Origin: Aquimixticola soesokkakensis
GTDB lineage: Bacteria > Pseudomonadota > Alphaproteobacteria > Rhodobacterales > Rhodobacteraceae
DNA length: 64,000 nucleotides
Direction: 5' to 3'
Assembly (NCBI RefSeq): GCF_900172375.1
Contig: NZ_FWFS01000008.1
Span: 124,001 to 188,000, forward strand
Both the position numbers and the translations under genes were made by a program. A model generated the notes under the pieces. The model had not been told where the DNA came from. It did no database searches and saw only the letters and a program-made list of their open reading frames with translations. Every line of letters starts with the position of its first letter. The first letter of the stretch is position 1. Shown piece after piece: positions 7,394-16,552 of this stretch.

Positions 7394-8941
7394 ATGACTG
7401 TCCCCGCTGCAAAACCCGTCACGTTTTCCGATGATCAGGCCGAGGCCTATGATGCCGTCACGCAGGCGTTGCGCGCGGCGGGTGTCAATCTTGATACCGA
7501 ATTGCTGCAGCCGATGGGCAACGGAAAATCCAGCGTCATGGCCGTGATCGGCAAGGCGGGCTCGGGCAAAACGCTGCTTCTGGCGGAACTTTACAAGGCG
7601 CTGGAGGCGGCGGGCGTCGACATTGTGTCCGGCGATTGGGAAAGCCGCAAAAACAAGGACCGCCGCACGCTGGCGATCCTTGCGCCGACCAACAAAGCCG
7701 CCTCTGTCCTGCGCAACCGCGGTGTGCCAGCCACCACGATCCACCGCATTATCTACACGCCGGTCTATGCCCCCGAGTTCGAGGGGCTGGGCGAATGGCT
7801 GGCCGGAAATGGCGAACGCCCCGACATCGAGGCCATGACCGATGAGGCGCTGGATCGCGCCTATGCGTTCTTCCAACTCCACAAAAGCCTGCCCGGAGCG
7901 CTGGCTGCGGCGGGGTTGCGTGGCTCGGATTTTATCACCGGCTGGAAGCGGCGCGACGAGCCGCTCGACATCGGATTTGTCGATGAATCCTCGATGCTGG
8001 ACGCCAAACAGTTCGACGATTTGAAGGAAATTTTTTCCACCCTTGTGCTGTTTGGCGATCCCGCCCAGCTCGCGCCGGTCAACCAGTCCGGCGCAATGGT
8101 GTTTGAAACGCTTCCCGAAGACAAACAGCAGATTCTCAGCCGCATTCACCGCCAAGCGGATGATAGCCCGATCCTTGATCTTGCCCATGCGCTGGCCGAT
8201 CCGCAGCTGTCCTTTTCCAGCTTCGAGCGCATGATTGAAGAAGCGGCCGCGCGCGACGAGCGCGTGGTGATGGCCCAGCGGGTCGAAGCGGATCTGATGG
8301 CGCGCTCGCCGGTTCTGGTCTGGCGCAATGCCACCCGCATCCGGTTGATCCAGGCCTTTCGCGGGGCTTTCGATGCGCCTGCCGATGCGCTCTTGCCCGG
8401 GGAGCCGTTGATTTGCGACGGGATTGAATTGCCGCTCAAGCATCGCAAGAAACGCATCGACCTCGAGGCGCGCGGGTTGATCAAGGGGGCGCAGGTGATC
8501 TACCTCGGGCCTGGCACCCGTCCCGGTTTCTCGCGGCTTCACGTCGTGGGCGCGCCCGATCCGCAATTCGCGGCCGCGTCGATTGTAAAAATCGAAATGC
8601 CGGGCGAGGAAGAACCCTTTATCCCCTATGCCGCGCGCATGGGGGCGACATTTTTGCACGGGGCGGCTGTGACGATCCACAAGGCGCAGGGCTCGCAATG
8701 GGCGAATGTGCAGGTCTTTGCCCCTGATATTTTCGCCGCCGCGCAGGCGGGTCGGATGGAGGCAGGGATACCCTTGTGGAAACGTCTGGCCTATGTTGCG
8801 ATCACGCGGGCGGAAAAGCGGCTTCTTTGGGTGACGCGCGCGCGCCTTGGCAAGCCGACAGCGCCGCTATCGGCCTCGGACTTGAAGGCCCCCAAAGCGA
8901 CCCTGACCCTCGAAGTGCAAGAAAATCAGGATCTTATGTAG
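7394..8941 (+). CDS. RecD-like superfamily 1 DNA helicase (AAA ATPase)
   Basis: A 515-residue helicase. Motif I is G53-K-A-G-S-G-K-T60. Further along are APTNKAA (Ia), VDESSML (Walker B), GDPAQLAPV (III), HKAQGSQW (V) and YVAITRAEKRLLWV (VI), all typical of RecD/UvrD-type enzymes. It lacks the extra domains of full RecD or RecD2, so a stand-alone 5'-3' helicase in repair or replication is likely. It lies 45 bases after luxI on the same strand and may be cotranscribed. Its 3' end overlaps the convergent TIGR02186 gene by 16 bases. Confidence 0.88.
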   Translation: MTVPAAKPVTFSDDQAEAYDAVTQALRAAGVNLDTELLQPMGNGKSSVMAVIGKAGSGKTLLLAELYKALEAAGVDIVSGDWESRKNKDRRTLAILAPTNKAASVLRNRGVPATTIHRIIYTPVYAPEFEGLGEWLAGNGERPDIEAMTDEALDRAYAFFQLHKSLPGALAAAGLRGSDFITGWKRRDEPLDIGFVDESSMLDAKQFDDLKEIFSTLVLFGDPAQLAPVNQSGAMVFETLPEDKQQILSRIHRQADDSPILDLAHALADPQLSFSSFERMIEEAAARDERVVMAQRVEADLMARSPVLVWRNATRIRLIQAFRGAFDAPADALLPGEPLICDGIELPLKHRKKRIDLEARGLIKGAQVIYLGPGTRPGFSRLHVVGAPDPQFAAASIVKIEMPGEEEPFIPYAARMGATFLHGAAVTIHKAQGSQWANVQVFAPDIFAAAQAGRMEAGIPLWKRLAYVAITRAEKRLLWVTRARLGKPTAPLSASDLKAPKATLTLEVQENQDLM

Positions 8942-9678
8942 CGAAAAAGGGCAGAGGCGCCCCAGCCTGCAGCGATAGCAATGAACAGTGACAGAGCCCC
9001 GTAAAGCAGCGCTTGTTGCTGGGCCATATTGTACAGCAGCCGCTCCAAACCCACTTTTTGCACGTTGATATTGGCGGTTTGCTCGTCGATCAACGCCCCG
9101 TCGCGCAGCAAAAAGATGCGAGTCTGATACCCGCCTTCGATCAAATTTGCCGGCAGTTCAACCGAGACCCGAAACAGCGTGTCATCGACCAGTTGAATGG
9201 CCCCTTCGCGGGCGCGGTACAGGTCCGCTTGTTCGCGAAGGCGCAGCAAGGCCGCGCGTTCTTTGGTCCCCGCAGCGGTCGGTGCGATGGCGCGGTCAAT
9301 CGAAATGCCCCATTCCTCGTCCAGTTCGGGCGGCAGAATATCCGCAAGCGGGGCCGTGCTGGTCATGACATAAAACGACGGCGTGCGCGGCAGCGGCGTG
9401 GCGTCGACGTTGATCCAAATGCCAAGCCGCCGTTCCTTGCGCCGGATGACCTCATGGCGCAGCGGGCCGCTAACGGTCACGATCACGGCCAGGTTTTCAT
9501 CCGAGGTAACGGGCCGATCCCGCTTAATCGCGCCAAAAATCAGGATTTCCGAGCCGGCGAAATCCGATGTGATCTGCACACGGTTCTGGCTTAGGGAGGC
9601 GACAACTTTTTCTTCGCCCAGAGCGGGGGCAACCAAAGCCAAAAGCCAAAGCGCAACTGCTACAAGCGCGCGCATCAT
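8926..9678 (-). CDS. TIGR02186-family exported protein with C-terminal anchor
   Basis: 250 residues: a signal peptide (MMRALVAVALWLLALVAPALG), a large periplasmic domain, and a C-terminal membrane helix (LLYGALSLFIAIAAGWGASALF) ending in arginines. This matches the alphaproteobacterial TIGR02186 family, which characteristically accompanies a TauE/SafE permease, as here. Its ATG overlaps the permease stop (ATGA), so the pair is translationally coupled. A role as periplasmic partner of a sulfite or organosulfur exporter is inference. Confidence 0.8.
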   Translation of the reverse strand: MMRALVAVALWLLALVAPALGEEKVVASLSQNRVQITSDFAGSEILIFGAIKRDRPVTSDENLAVIVTVSGPLRHEVIRRKERRLGIWINVDATPLPRTPSFYVMTSTAPLADILPPELDEEWGISIDRAIAPTAAGTKERAALLRLREQADLYRAREGAIQLVDDTLFRVSVELPANLIEGGYQTRIFLLRDGALIDEQTANINVQKVGLERLLYNMAQQQALLYGALSLFIAIAAGWGASALFRYIRS

Positions 9679-10586
9679 GCTTCCCCGATCGAAAAGAGTT
9701 CCGACGGCTGGATCAGCAGATCAAGTGCCAGCTTCAGGCAGACGGCGAGCACCAGAAGCGCCAGCAGGATGCGCAACTGTTCTGCCTTGAGTTTCAGGCC
9801 GATCTGCGCCCCGATTTGCGCGCCAATCACGCCACCGATCAGCAACAGCACCGCCAGGACGATGTCGACCGTTTGCGAGGTATAGGCATGCATCATCGTG
9901 GTGAAACCGGAGGTAAAAATGATCTGGAACAGCGAGGTTCCGATCACCACCTTGGTCGGCATTCCCAGCAGATAGATCATGGCAGGGACCATGATAAAGC
10001 CGCCACCAACCCCCATAATGGCTGATAAAATACCGACGAATACGCCGACGAGAAGCGGCGGGATCGCTGAAATATACAGGCCGGATGTGCGGAATTTGAC
10101 TTTGAACGGAAGGTTGTGCACCCAATTGTGCTTTTTGCGCTCGCGCCGTTTGGGAGTCGCCCCGCGCGCGCGCCGGATTGCGCCAAGGCTTTCGACAAAC
10201 ATCAGCGCGCCGATCAGGCCGAGAAAGATGACATAAGAGAGCGTGACGAGCAGGTCGACCTGCCCGATTTCGCGCAAAGCGTTGAAAACCTGCACGCCGA
10301 TCCCCGCACCGATCATTCCGCCGATCAGCAAAACCAGCCCCATCTTGAGGTCGACTGTCTTGCGTTTGAGGTGCGCCAGAACGGCGGATACAGAGGAGGC
10401 AACGATCTGGTTGACCGAGGTTGCAACGGCCACCGCGGGGGGAATACCCACAAAAAACAGCAGCGGCGTGATCAGAAAACCGCCACCTACGCCAAACATA
10501 CCGGACAAGATGCCAACAAGACCGCCAAGCCCCAGCAAGAGAAAGGCATTCACTGAAATCTCGGCGATGGGCAGGTAAACTTGCAT
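9675..10586 (-). CDS. TauE/SafE-family membrane permease
   Basis: A 303-residue protein with two homologous halves of about four membrane helices, each with the glycine-rich motif of the family (GMFGVGGGFLITPLL near residue 30 and AIMGVGGGFIMVPAM in the second half). A charged cytoplasmic loop (RRARGATPKRRERKK) joins the halves. Members export sulfite, sulfoacetate or related anions. It is the first gene of a two-gene unit with the TIGR02186 protein. Substrate not determined. Confidence 0.88.
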   Translation of the reverse strand: MQVYLPIAEISVNAFLLLGLGGLVGILSGMFGVGGGFLITPLLFFVGIPPAVAVATSVNQIVASSVSAVLAHLKRKTVDLKMGLVLLIGGMIGAGIGVQVFNALREIGQVDLLVTLSYVIFLGLIGALMFVESLGAIRRARGATPKRRERKKHNWVHNLPFKVKFRTSGLYISAIPPLLVGVFVGILSAIMGVGGGFIMVPAMIYLLGMPTKVVIGTSLFQIIFTSGFTTMMHAYTSQTVDIVLAVLLLIGGVIGAQIGAQIGLKLKAEQLRILLALLVLAVCLKLALDLLIQPSELFSIGEA

Positions 10587-10683
10587 CTCTATTTCCGCTT
10601 TCTGGCTGGCGGGGCTACTCCTGTCTGCATGGTTTTGCGGATCGGCGCAACTGGCAAGCTAGCAGGCAAAATCTAACATAAGT

Positions 10684-11646
10684 TTAGCGCTCTTTCACAT
10701 AGGCTTGCCCGCCCGCGCGCGGCGGAATGGCTTTGCCGATGAAGCCCGCCAGAATGACGACCGTCAAAATATAGGGGAGCGCCTGCATAAGCTGCACAGG
10801 GATGGTGATATCGCCCAGTTTGATCGACTGGTACCGGTTTCCGATCGCCTCCAGCAGGCCGAACAATAACGTCGCGCCGAGGGCGGGATAGGGTTTCCAT
10901 TTGGCGAAAATCAGGGCGGCCAGCGCGATATAGCCGCGTCCGGCGCTCATGTCTTTGACAAAGCCGGCCGCCAGAGAGGCAAGGAAAGAGCCGCCCAAAC
11001 CGCAAAGCACACCCGCAATCAGGATGGCTTGGTAGCGCAGTTTGACCACCGAAATCCCGGCCGTATCCACCGCACCGGGGTTCTCGCCCACGGCCCGCAG
11101 ACGCAGGCCAAAGCGGGTGCGATAGAGCACCCACCACGACAGGGGAACAGCGGCCAGCGCCACATAGGTCAGCGCCGTGTGCCCCGACAAAAGTTCGGCA
11201 TAGAGCGGGCCGATGAGGGGCACATCCGCGATCTGATCGGCAAAGGGCAGGGTAATATCGCCAAACCGCGCCTCGCGCGGCAGGGAGGGCGTGCGCCCGC
11301 CCAGTTTGAACCAGGCCTGGCCGATGACCACTGTCAGCCCGGCGGCGAGAAAGTTGATCGCGACGCCGGAAATCAACTGGTCGCCGCGAAAGGTGATCGA
11401 GGCGACACCGTGCAGCAGAGAGAGCAGGACAGATGCGCCAATCCCCGCCAGCGTCCCAAGCCAGATATTGCCCGTCACATAGGCCACGGCCCCCGCAAGA
11501 AAGGCAGCGCCCAACAGCTTGCCTTCAAGGCCGATATCGACAATGCCCGCACGTTCGGAAAACAGCCCCGCGAGGCAGGTCAAAAGCAAGGGCGTTGCCA
11601 ATCTGACCGTGGAATCAAGGATTTGCAGGATGGTGAGATAATCCAT
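10684..11646 (-). CDS. BMP-type ABC transporter permease (second permease of system 1)
   Basis: A 320-residue integral membrane protein of the COG1079 type, with segments such as VDIGLEGKLLGAAFLAG and the EAA-like loop RTRFGLRLRAVGENPGAVDTAGI. It pairs with the larger permease directly upstream (3-base gap) to form the channel of a nucleoside/purine-type importer. It is the last gene of a four-gene operon running from 15346 to 10684. Confidence 0.88.
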   Translation of the reverse strand: MDYLTILQILDSTVRLATPLLLTCLAGLFSERAGIVDIGLEGKLLGAAFLAGAVAYVTGNIWLGTLAGIGASVLLSLLHGVASITFRGDQLISGVAINFLAAGLTVVIGQAWFKLGGRTPSLPREARFGDITLPFADQIADVPLIGPLYAELLSGHTALTYVALAAVPLSWWVLYRTRFGLRLRAVGENPGAVDTAGISVVKLRYQAILIAGVLCGLGGSFLASLAAGFVKDMSAGRGYIALAALIFAKWKPYPALGATLLFGLLEAIGNRYQSIKLGDITIPVQLMQALPYILTVVILAGFIGKAIPPRAGGQAYVKER

Positions 11647-11649
11647 GAC

Positions 11650-12744
11650 TTATCCTTCCTTGCGTTTGAGGGCGACGAACAGCCGCTCCAGTGGCATACG
11701 CACCATATTGTCGAGCGCGCCGGTGAACAGGATCACAAGGGCCTGGATCACCACGACCAATTCGCGCGGGATGCCTTCCCAAAGCGCCAGTTCCGCGCCG
11801 CCCTGATAGAGAAATCCGAACAGGATCGAGGCAAGGATGATGCCCACGGGGTGGTTGCGCCCCATCAGCGCCACGGCGATGCCGATGAATCCTGCGCCTT
11901 CAACGGCGTTGTCGATCAGCCGTTCGGCTTCGCCCATGACGTTGTTGATCGCCATCAGACCCGCGAGCGCGCCGGAAATCATCATGGTGATGATGATGAT
12001 GCGACTGGGGGAAATACCTGCGTATTTGGCCGCCGATTCCGACTGGCCATAGGCACGGATCTGGTAGCCCAAGCGGGTGCGCCAGATCAGCCACCAGAAA
12101 AAGACGCAGGCCACGAGCGCGACCACGAAGGCAAGGTTGGCGGGCGCGTTCTTGTTGAACATGATGCCCAAGGGCGCAAGCATTTCGTGAAAGGTCGGCA
12201 GGTGGGTGCTTTCGGGAAAGCGCGCGGTTTCCGACGACATGGCCCCGGGCACCTTCAACACCCGTGTCAGCAGATAGCCGATCAGCGCCGAGGCGATGAA
12301 GTTGAACATGATCGTGGTGATGACGATATGCGAGCCGCGTTTTGCCTGTAGATAGGCAGGGATCAGCGCCCACAAGCCGCCAAACAGCGCCGCGCCGATG
12401 ACCGCCACAGGCAGGGCAATCGTCCAGTGGCCAAAGGGGATGAACAGGCACACAAGTGCCACGCCCAAGCCTCCCAGCATTGCCTGCCCTTCCGAGCCGA
12501 TGTTGAACAGGCCCGCGTGATAGGCGACCGCAACCGACAGGCCCGTAAAGATGAAATTCGTCGCGTAGTAGAGCGTGTAGCCCAAACCGCCGGTTGATCC
12601 GAAGGCCCCGTCGATCATCACCATGATGGCGTTGAACGGGTCTTTCCCGATGGCAAAAATCACCAGCCCCGAAAAGAAAAAGGCAAGGAGGATCGAGAAG
12701 AGGGGGATCAGGATCGTATCCGCCCATTTCGGCATTTTCGACAT
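11650..12744 (-). CDS. BMP-type ABC transporter permease (first permease of system 1)
   Basis: A 364-residue membrane protein of the COG4603 type. FNIGSEGQAMLGGLG and the cytoplasmic loop RTRLGYQIRAYGQSESAAKYAGIS are typical of the long permease in BmpA/Med-type transporters. It starts one base after the ATPase gene ends and is followed after 3 bases by the second permease. It forms the heterodimeric membrane part together with the 10684-11646 product. Confidence 0.88.
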   Translation of the reverse strand: MSKMPKWADTILIPLFSILLAFFFSGLVIFAIGKDPFNAIMVMIDGAFGSTGGLGYTLYYATNFIFTGLSVAVAYHAGLFNIGSEGQAMLGGLGVALVCLFIPFGHWTIALPVAVIGAALFGGLWALIPAYLQAKRGSHIVITTIMFNFIASALIGYLLTRVLKVPGAMSSETARFPESTHLPTFHEMLAPLGIMFNKNAPANLAFVVALVACVFFWWLIWRTRLGYQIRAYGQSESAAKYAGISPSRIIIITMMISGALAGLMAINNVMGEAERLIDNAVEGAGFIGIAVALMGRNHPVGIILASILFGFLYQGGAELALWEGIPRELVVVIQALVILFTGALDNMVRMPLERLFVALKRKEG

Positions 12745-12745
12745 A

Positions 12746-14350
12746 TCAGGCGTCTTTCTGCGGGGTGCTCATTCCGGCCATCATCAGCCCGAGTTCGCGC
12801 TCGTTGGTCTCTTGGGGAAGCTTCTCGCCCATGATCCGCCCGTCAAACATCACCGCAATGCGGTCCGAGAGCGACATGATTTCGTCCAGCTCGACCGACA
12901 CAAGCAGGATGGCCGCGCCGCGATCGCGCAGGGCGACAATTTGTTGATGGATGAATTCGATTGCGCCGATATCAACGCCGCGTGTCGGCTGGCCAATCAG
13001 CAACAGCGCCGGTTCGCGTTCGATTTCGCGCGCCAGCACGATCTTTTGCTGGTTGCCCCCCGAAAAGCTTTTGGCGGGCGTGTCGCAATTGGCGGGGCGG
13101 ATATCGAAGCGCTCGATCTTGCCCTTGGCATCGTCGCGGATCGCCTTGTGATCCATGAAAAGTGCGTTTTTTTGATATTTCGGGTCGCCGTGATAGCCGA
13201 AACAGACGTTTTCCCAAGCCGGAAAGTCAAGGATGAGCCCCTCGTCGTGGCGGTCTTCGGGAACATGGGCGATGCCACGCGCGCGCCGTGTCTGCCCGTC
13301 GGAAGCATCGCCCGACAGATCGAGCGGCGCCCCCTGCATCAGAATTTCGCCGCTCGCGGCCATATAGCCGCCCAGAACTTCAAGCAATTCGGTCTGCCCG
13401 TTGCCCGCAACCCCCGCAATGCCAAGGATTTCACCGGCGCGCAGATGCAGGTCAATGCCGCGCAGGCGTTCGACGCCATGCCCGTCCACGACCCGCAACC
13501 CTTTGATATCCAGAACAACGTCCTGAGGAACAGCGGGTGTTTTTTCAACTTGGAGCAAGACTTTGCGCCCGACCATCAGTTCGGCCAGTTCCTCGGCAGA
13601 GCTATCGGCGGTTTTGACGGTTGCGACCATTTCGCCGCGCCGCATGACAGAGACATTGTCGGTCACCTCCATGATTTCGCGCAGCTTGTGAGTGATCAGG
13701 ATGATGGTCTTGCCCTGCGTCTTCAACCCCTCAAGAATGCGAAACAGGTGGTCGGCTTCGGCTGGTGTCAGCACACCGGTCGGCTCGTCGAGGATCAGAA
13801 TGTCAGCCTGACGATAGAGCGCCTTGAGGATCTCGACCCGTTGCTGGTGGCCCACAGACAGGTTTTCGACCAGCGCATCGGGATCGACCGACAATTCGTA
13901 TTCATCCGAGAGCTCGCGCAGCAGTTTGCGCGCTTTTGACAGGGAGGGCCGCAACAAGGGGCCGTCTTCCGCGCCAAGAATGATATTTTCCAGAACGGTG
14001 AAATTTTCCACCAGTTTAAAGTGCTGGAACACCATGCCGATGCCTGCGGCGATTGCCGAAGAGCTATCGGTGATATTGACCCGCTTACCGTCAATTTCGA
14101 TCACGCCGCTATCGGCTTTGTAAAAGCCGTAAAGGATCGACATCAGGGTCGATTTCCCTGCACCGTTTTCCCCGATAATGCCGTGAATCGTGCCTTTGGC
14201 GACCTTGATCGCGATATTCTTGTTCGCCTGAACAGGGCCGAAGGACTTGGAAATGCCTTTCAGTTCAATCGCATAAGGGACGGTGGGGGCGGGTGCGAAA
14301 GAGGCGGCAGTTTCCTGCCGCCCCTCTGCGGTCCGAGTGACCATTCTCAT
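12746..14350 (-). CDS. BMP-type ABC transporter ATPase with two nucleotide-binding domains (system 1)
   Basis: A 534-residue tandem ATPase of the COG3845 type. Domain 1 has Walker A GENGAGKS, signature LSVGHQQRVEI and Walker B LILDEPTGVL. Domain 2 has a degenerate Walker A region (GVAGNGQTELLE) and signature FSGGNQQKIVLAREI, as is usual in sugar/nucleoside importers of this class. About 25 extra residues precede the first domain. It follows the binding-protein gene by six bases. Confidence 0.9.
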   Translation of the reverse strand: MRMVTRTAEGRQETAASFAPAPTVPYAIELKGISKSFGPVQANKNIAIKVAKGTIHGIIGENGAGKSTLMSILYGFYKADSGVIEIDGKRVNITDSSSAIAAGIGMVFQHFKLVENFTVLENIILGAEDGPLLRPSLSKARKLLRELSDEYELSVDPDALVENLSVGHQQRVEILKALYRQADILILDEPTGVLTPAEADHLFRILEGLKTQGKTIILITHKLREIMEVTDNVSVMRRGEMVATVKTADSSAEELAELMVGRKVLLQVEKTPAVPQDVVLDIKGLRVVDGHGVERLRGIDLHLRAGEILGIAGVAGNGQTELLEVLGGYMAASGEILMQGAPLDLSGDASDGQTRRARGIAHVPEDRHDEGLILDFPAWENVCFGYHGDPKYQKNALFMDHKAIRDDAKGKIERFDIRPANCDTPAKSFSGGNQQKIVLAREIEREPALLLIGQPTRGVDIGAIEFIHQQIVALRDRGAAILLVSVELDEIMSLSDRIAVMFDGRIMGEKLPQETNERELGLMMAGMSTPQKDA

Positions 14351-14356
14351 GTTGCC

Positions 14357-15346
14357 TTAGTAAGCGGGGCAGGAAACGTCGGTGGTGTAGTCGTGAACCA
14401 CGATCTCACCGGCAATGATTTTGGCTTTTGCATCTTCGACAGCGGCCATCATTTCAGGGGTGACGAGATCGGCGTTATAGTCATCCATCGCCGCCGACAC
14501 GCCATCCTCGCCAAGACCCAGAACGATCAGGCCGGGCTCGACATCGGTGCCCGCAGTAAAGGCATCATAGACCACGTTGTCGACGCGTTTGACCATGGAC
14601 GTCAGCATCGTGCCGGGCTGCATGTAGTTCTGGTTGCTGTCCACACCGATGGCCAGCATGCCTTCATCGGCGGCCGTTTGCAGCACGCCGATGCCGGTGC
14701 CACCAGCGGCAGCAAAGACCACCTCTGAACCGTCGGCTTTTTGCGCCTTGGTCAGCTCGCCGCCTTTGACGGGATCGTTCCAGGCGGTCGGCGTGGTGCC
14801 GGTCATGTTGACGATGACCTTGCCGTCGGGTTTGACGGATTTAAAGCCCTCGGCGTAACCGCAGGCGAATTTGTGGATCGAGGGGATGTCCATCCCGCCC
14901 ACAAAGGACACGGTGTCGCCGGTCGCGGCCATCGCGGCCATCACACCCACAAGGTAGGACCCTTCCTGTTCGGAAAAGATCACCGATTTCACGTTGGGCT
15001 GGTCCACAACGCCGTCGATGATGACGAATTTCGTGTCGGGGAAATCGGGCGCGACAATGTCGAGTGCGGTGGCAAAGGAAAAGCCGGCCATGACGATGGG
15101 GTTCATGCCCTTATCTGCAAAGGAGCGCAGGAACTGCTCGCGCTGGGCGTCGGATTGCAACTCGACTTCGGCAAACTCTTCGCCGGTCTCATCGGCCCAC
15201 CGCTGGGCACCCATGTAGGACGACTCGTTGAAGGATTTGTCGAATTTTCCGCCAAGGTCGTAAATCACGGCAGGCTCGGCAAGGGCAGCGCCTGCGGACA
15301 GGACGAGGGCACCGGCGGTGCCGAGGAATTTCTGCATCAGGGTCAT
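14357..15346 (-). CDS. BMP-family substrate-binding protein (system 1)
   Basis: A 329-residue periplasmic protein with a signal peptide (MTLMQKFLGTAGALVLSAGAALA) and the Bmp/Med fold: YDLGGKFDKSFNESSYMGA at the start, VGVMAAMAATGDTVSFVGGMDIP in the middle and GVDSNQNYMQPG near the end. Family members bind nucleosides, purines or related compounds. It is the first gene of the operon, with a promoter-like sequence and a 7-bp inverted repeat in the leader. Confidence 0.9.
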   Translation of the reverse strand: MTLMQKFLGTAGALVLSAGAALAEPAVIYDLGGKFDKSFNESSYMGAQRWADETGEEFAEVELQSDAQREQFLRSFADKGMNPIVMAGFSFATALDIVAPDFPDTKFVIIDGVVDQPNVKSVIFSEQEGSYLVGVMAAMAATGDTVSFVGGMDIPSIHKFACGYAEGFKSVKPDGKVIVNMTGTTPTAWNDPVKGGELTKAQKADGSEVVFAAAGGTGIGVLQTAADEGMLAIGVDSNQNYMQPGTMLTSMVKRVDNVVYDAFTAGTDVEPGLIVLGLGEDGVSAAMDDYNADLVTPEMMAAVEDAKAKIIAGEIVVHDYTTDVSCPAY

Positions 15347-15392
15347 GGATGTCTCCCGGTTCGATTTCTATGTTGGAACTATGCAATGGTCT

Positions 15393-15409
15393 TGCCTGAA
15401 AGTCAGGCA
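15393..15409. repeat. Inverted repeat in the leader of the BMP system 1 operon
   Basis: TGCCTGA at 15393-15399 and TCAGGCA at 15403-15409 are perfect inverse copies three bases apart, between the predicted promoter and the start codon. It could be an operator or a small leader hairpin. Confidence 0.5.
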
Positions 15410-15429
15410 TTTGATCATGGTTCACGCAT

Positions 15430-15460
15430 ATTTTAGGCCGGAGCGCCTTGGCAGGGTCAA
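15430..15460 (-). promoter_or_regulatory. Predicted promoter of the BMP system 1 operon
   Basis: Minus-strand TTGACC (15460-15455) and TAAAAT (15435-15430) are 19 bases apart, slightly long, about 85 bases upstream of the start codon. Confidence 0.5.
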
Positions 15461-15498
15461 TACAAATTTTACCGAATGGTCGTAAATTGCCCGACCTT

Positions 15499-15514
15499 TG
15501 CCCTCATGAGGGCA
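15499..15514. repeat. 16-bp perfect palindrome between rimI and the BMP operon
   Basis: TGCCCTCATGAGGGCA is its own reverse complement. A second dyad, GTGAC-N5-GTCAC, lies beside it near 15518-15532. The palindrome sits about 40 bases upstream of the BMP -35 box and 20 bases beyond the rimI stop, so it may be an activator site or part of the rimI terminator. Confidence 0.5.
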
Positions 15515-15533
15515 GGGTGACGTGAAGTCACGC

Positions 15534-15947
15534 CTATTTCAAAGGCTTAGTCAGAAGCAAAGCGTCGCTAAACCGCCCGTCGAGATGACGGTAGTAGCGG
15601 CGCCGTTTGCCGGATTCGCTCCATCCGTTTGTCTCGTAGAGCGCCCGTGCGGGGGTGTTGTCATCGGCCACTTCAAGAAAGGCTTTGCTTGCCGCCTGAG
15701 TGCGGGCCTGGTCCTCGAAGGCACCCAGCAGCGCGCGCCCCTGTCCGCGCAGGCGCGCCTCGGGGTGGACCGCGATGGTCAGCAGTTCGGCCTCATCCCC
15801 GATCACCCGCCCCATCACAAACCCCTGCGCTGCGCAGTGCAAGAACACGCCCTTGAGCGCCAGCATCCCGCTGAATTCCGTCTCGGACCACGGGCGCGGC
15901 GTGGTGAAACAAACGGCATGCAAAGCGGCGAGGGCGGCTGGTTGCAT
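15534..15947 (-). CDS. rimI: GNAT acetyltransferase, RimI-like
   Basis: 137 residues with the GNAT acetyl-CoA loop (RLRGQGRALL) after the strand LLTIAVHPEA, and the C-terminal ARALYETNGW motif. RimI acetylates the N-terminal alanine of ribosomal protein S18; other substrates are possible. It starts three bases after tsaB ends, the usual tsaB-rimI neighbourhood, which supports the name over a generic acetyltransferase. Confidence 0.8.
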   Translation of the reverse strand: MQPAALAALHAVCFTTPRPWSETEFSGMLALKGVFLHCAAQGFVMGRVIGDEAELLTIAVHPEARLRGQGRALLGAFEDQARTQAASKAFLEVADDNTPARALYETNGWSESGKRRRYYRHLDGRFSDALLLTKPLK

Positions 15948-15950
15948 CCT

Positions 15951-16541
15951 CTATTCCTCAAGGATCACTGGGGCAGGGTCGCGCGGCGGGGCGGCATCGG
16001 CGGCGCGGATATAGAGCGGGGCAGGGCGCGGTTGCGCAGTGCCAAGCCGCGTGGCGGCGATCCGTGCAAGCGTATCGGCCAGTGGCGCGATGCAACTCTC
16101 GATCCCGTTTGCGAAGCTGGCACGATCCCCCACCACGGGCGCGGACTGCGCGCTGCCGTCGTGAAAGCGCTGCGCATAGGCCTGATCGCGCCGCGCATCG
16201 ACCAAGCTCAGGGTGTCCCCGATCCGGCCAAAGGCCTGCGCCTCAAGCGTCGAAACGCCAATCGCGGGTTTCCCAAGGCCAAGTGCCAGCCCTCTTGCAC
16301 AGGCAACCGAAATACGGATGCCGGTAAAATTTCCCGGGCCGATGCCGACCGCGAGCGCGTCAAGGTCGCGCCACGCCACGCCGCCAGCGGCAAGGATTTC
16401 TTCGAGCAGCGGCATCAGCCGCTCGGCTTGGCCCTTGGCCATTTCTTCGCGCGCAGAGGCGACGATCGTGCCCGCGCGCAGCAAAGCGGCCGCGCAATGC
16501 GCGGCCGATGTGTCGAATGCGAGAATGGTTGGAACGCTCAC
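15951..16541 (-). CDS. tsaB: tRNA threonylcarbamoyladenosine modification protein TsaB
   Basis: 196 residues from a GTG at 16541 (VSVPTILAFDTSAAHCAAALL). The ILAFDTS start and the segment AVGIGPGNFTGIRISVACARGLALG are hallmarks of TsaB, the partner of TsaD in making t6A37 on ANN-decoding tRNAs. The frame stays open far upstream, but that extension is antisense-like low-complexity sequence over nfuA, so the GTG start is preferred. It lies 11 bases after nfuA and 3 before rimI. Confidence 0.88.
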   Translation of the reverse strand: MSVPTILAFDTSAAHCAAALLRAGTIVASAREEMAKGQAERLMPLLEEILAAGGVAWRDLDALAVGIGPGNFTGIRISVACARGLALGLGKPAIGVSTLEAQAFGRIGDTLSLVDARRDQAYAQRFHDGSAQSAPVVGDRASFANGIESCIAPLADTLARIAATRLGTAQPRPAPLYIRAADAAPPRDPAPVILEE

Positions 16542-16552
16542 CGTCTGATCGC

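Noticed and set aside
10684-15346. Riboflavin or thiamine import by BMP system 1
   Set aside because: Related transporters for such ligands exist, but there is no linked cofactor gene or riboswitch here; nucleoside/purine-type remains the safer description.
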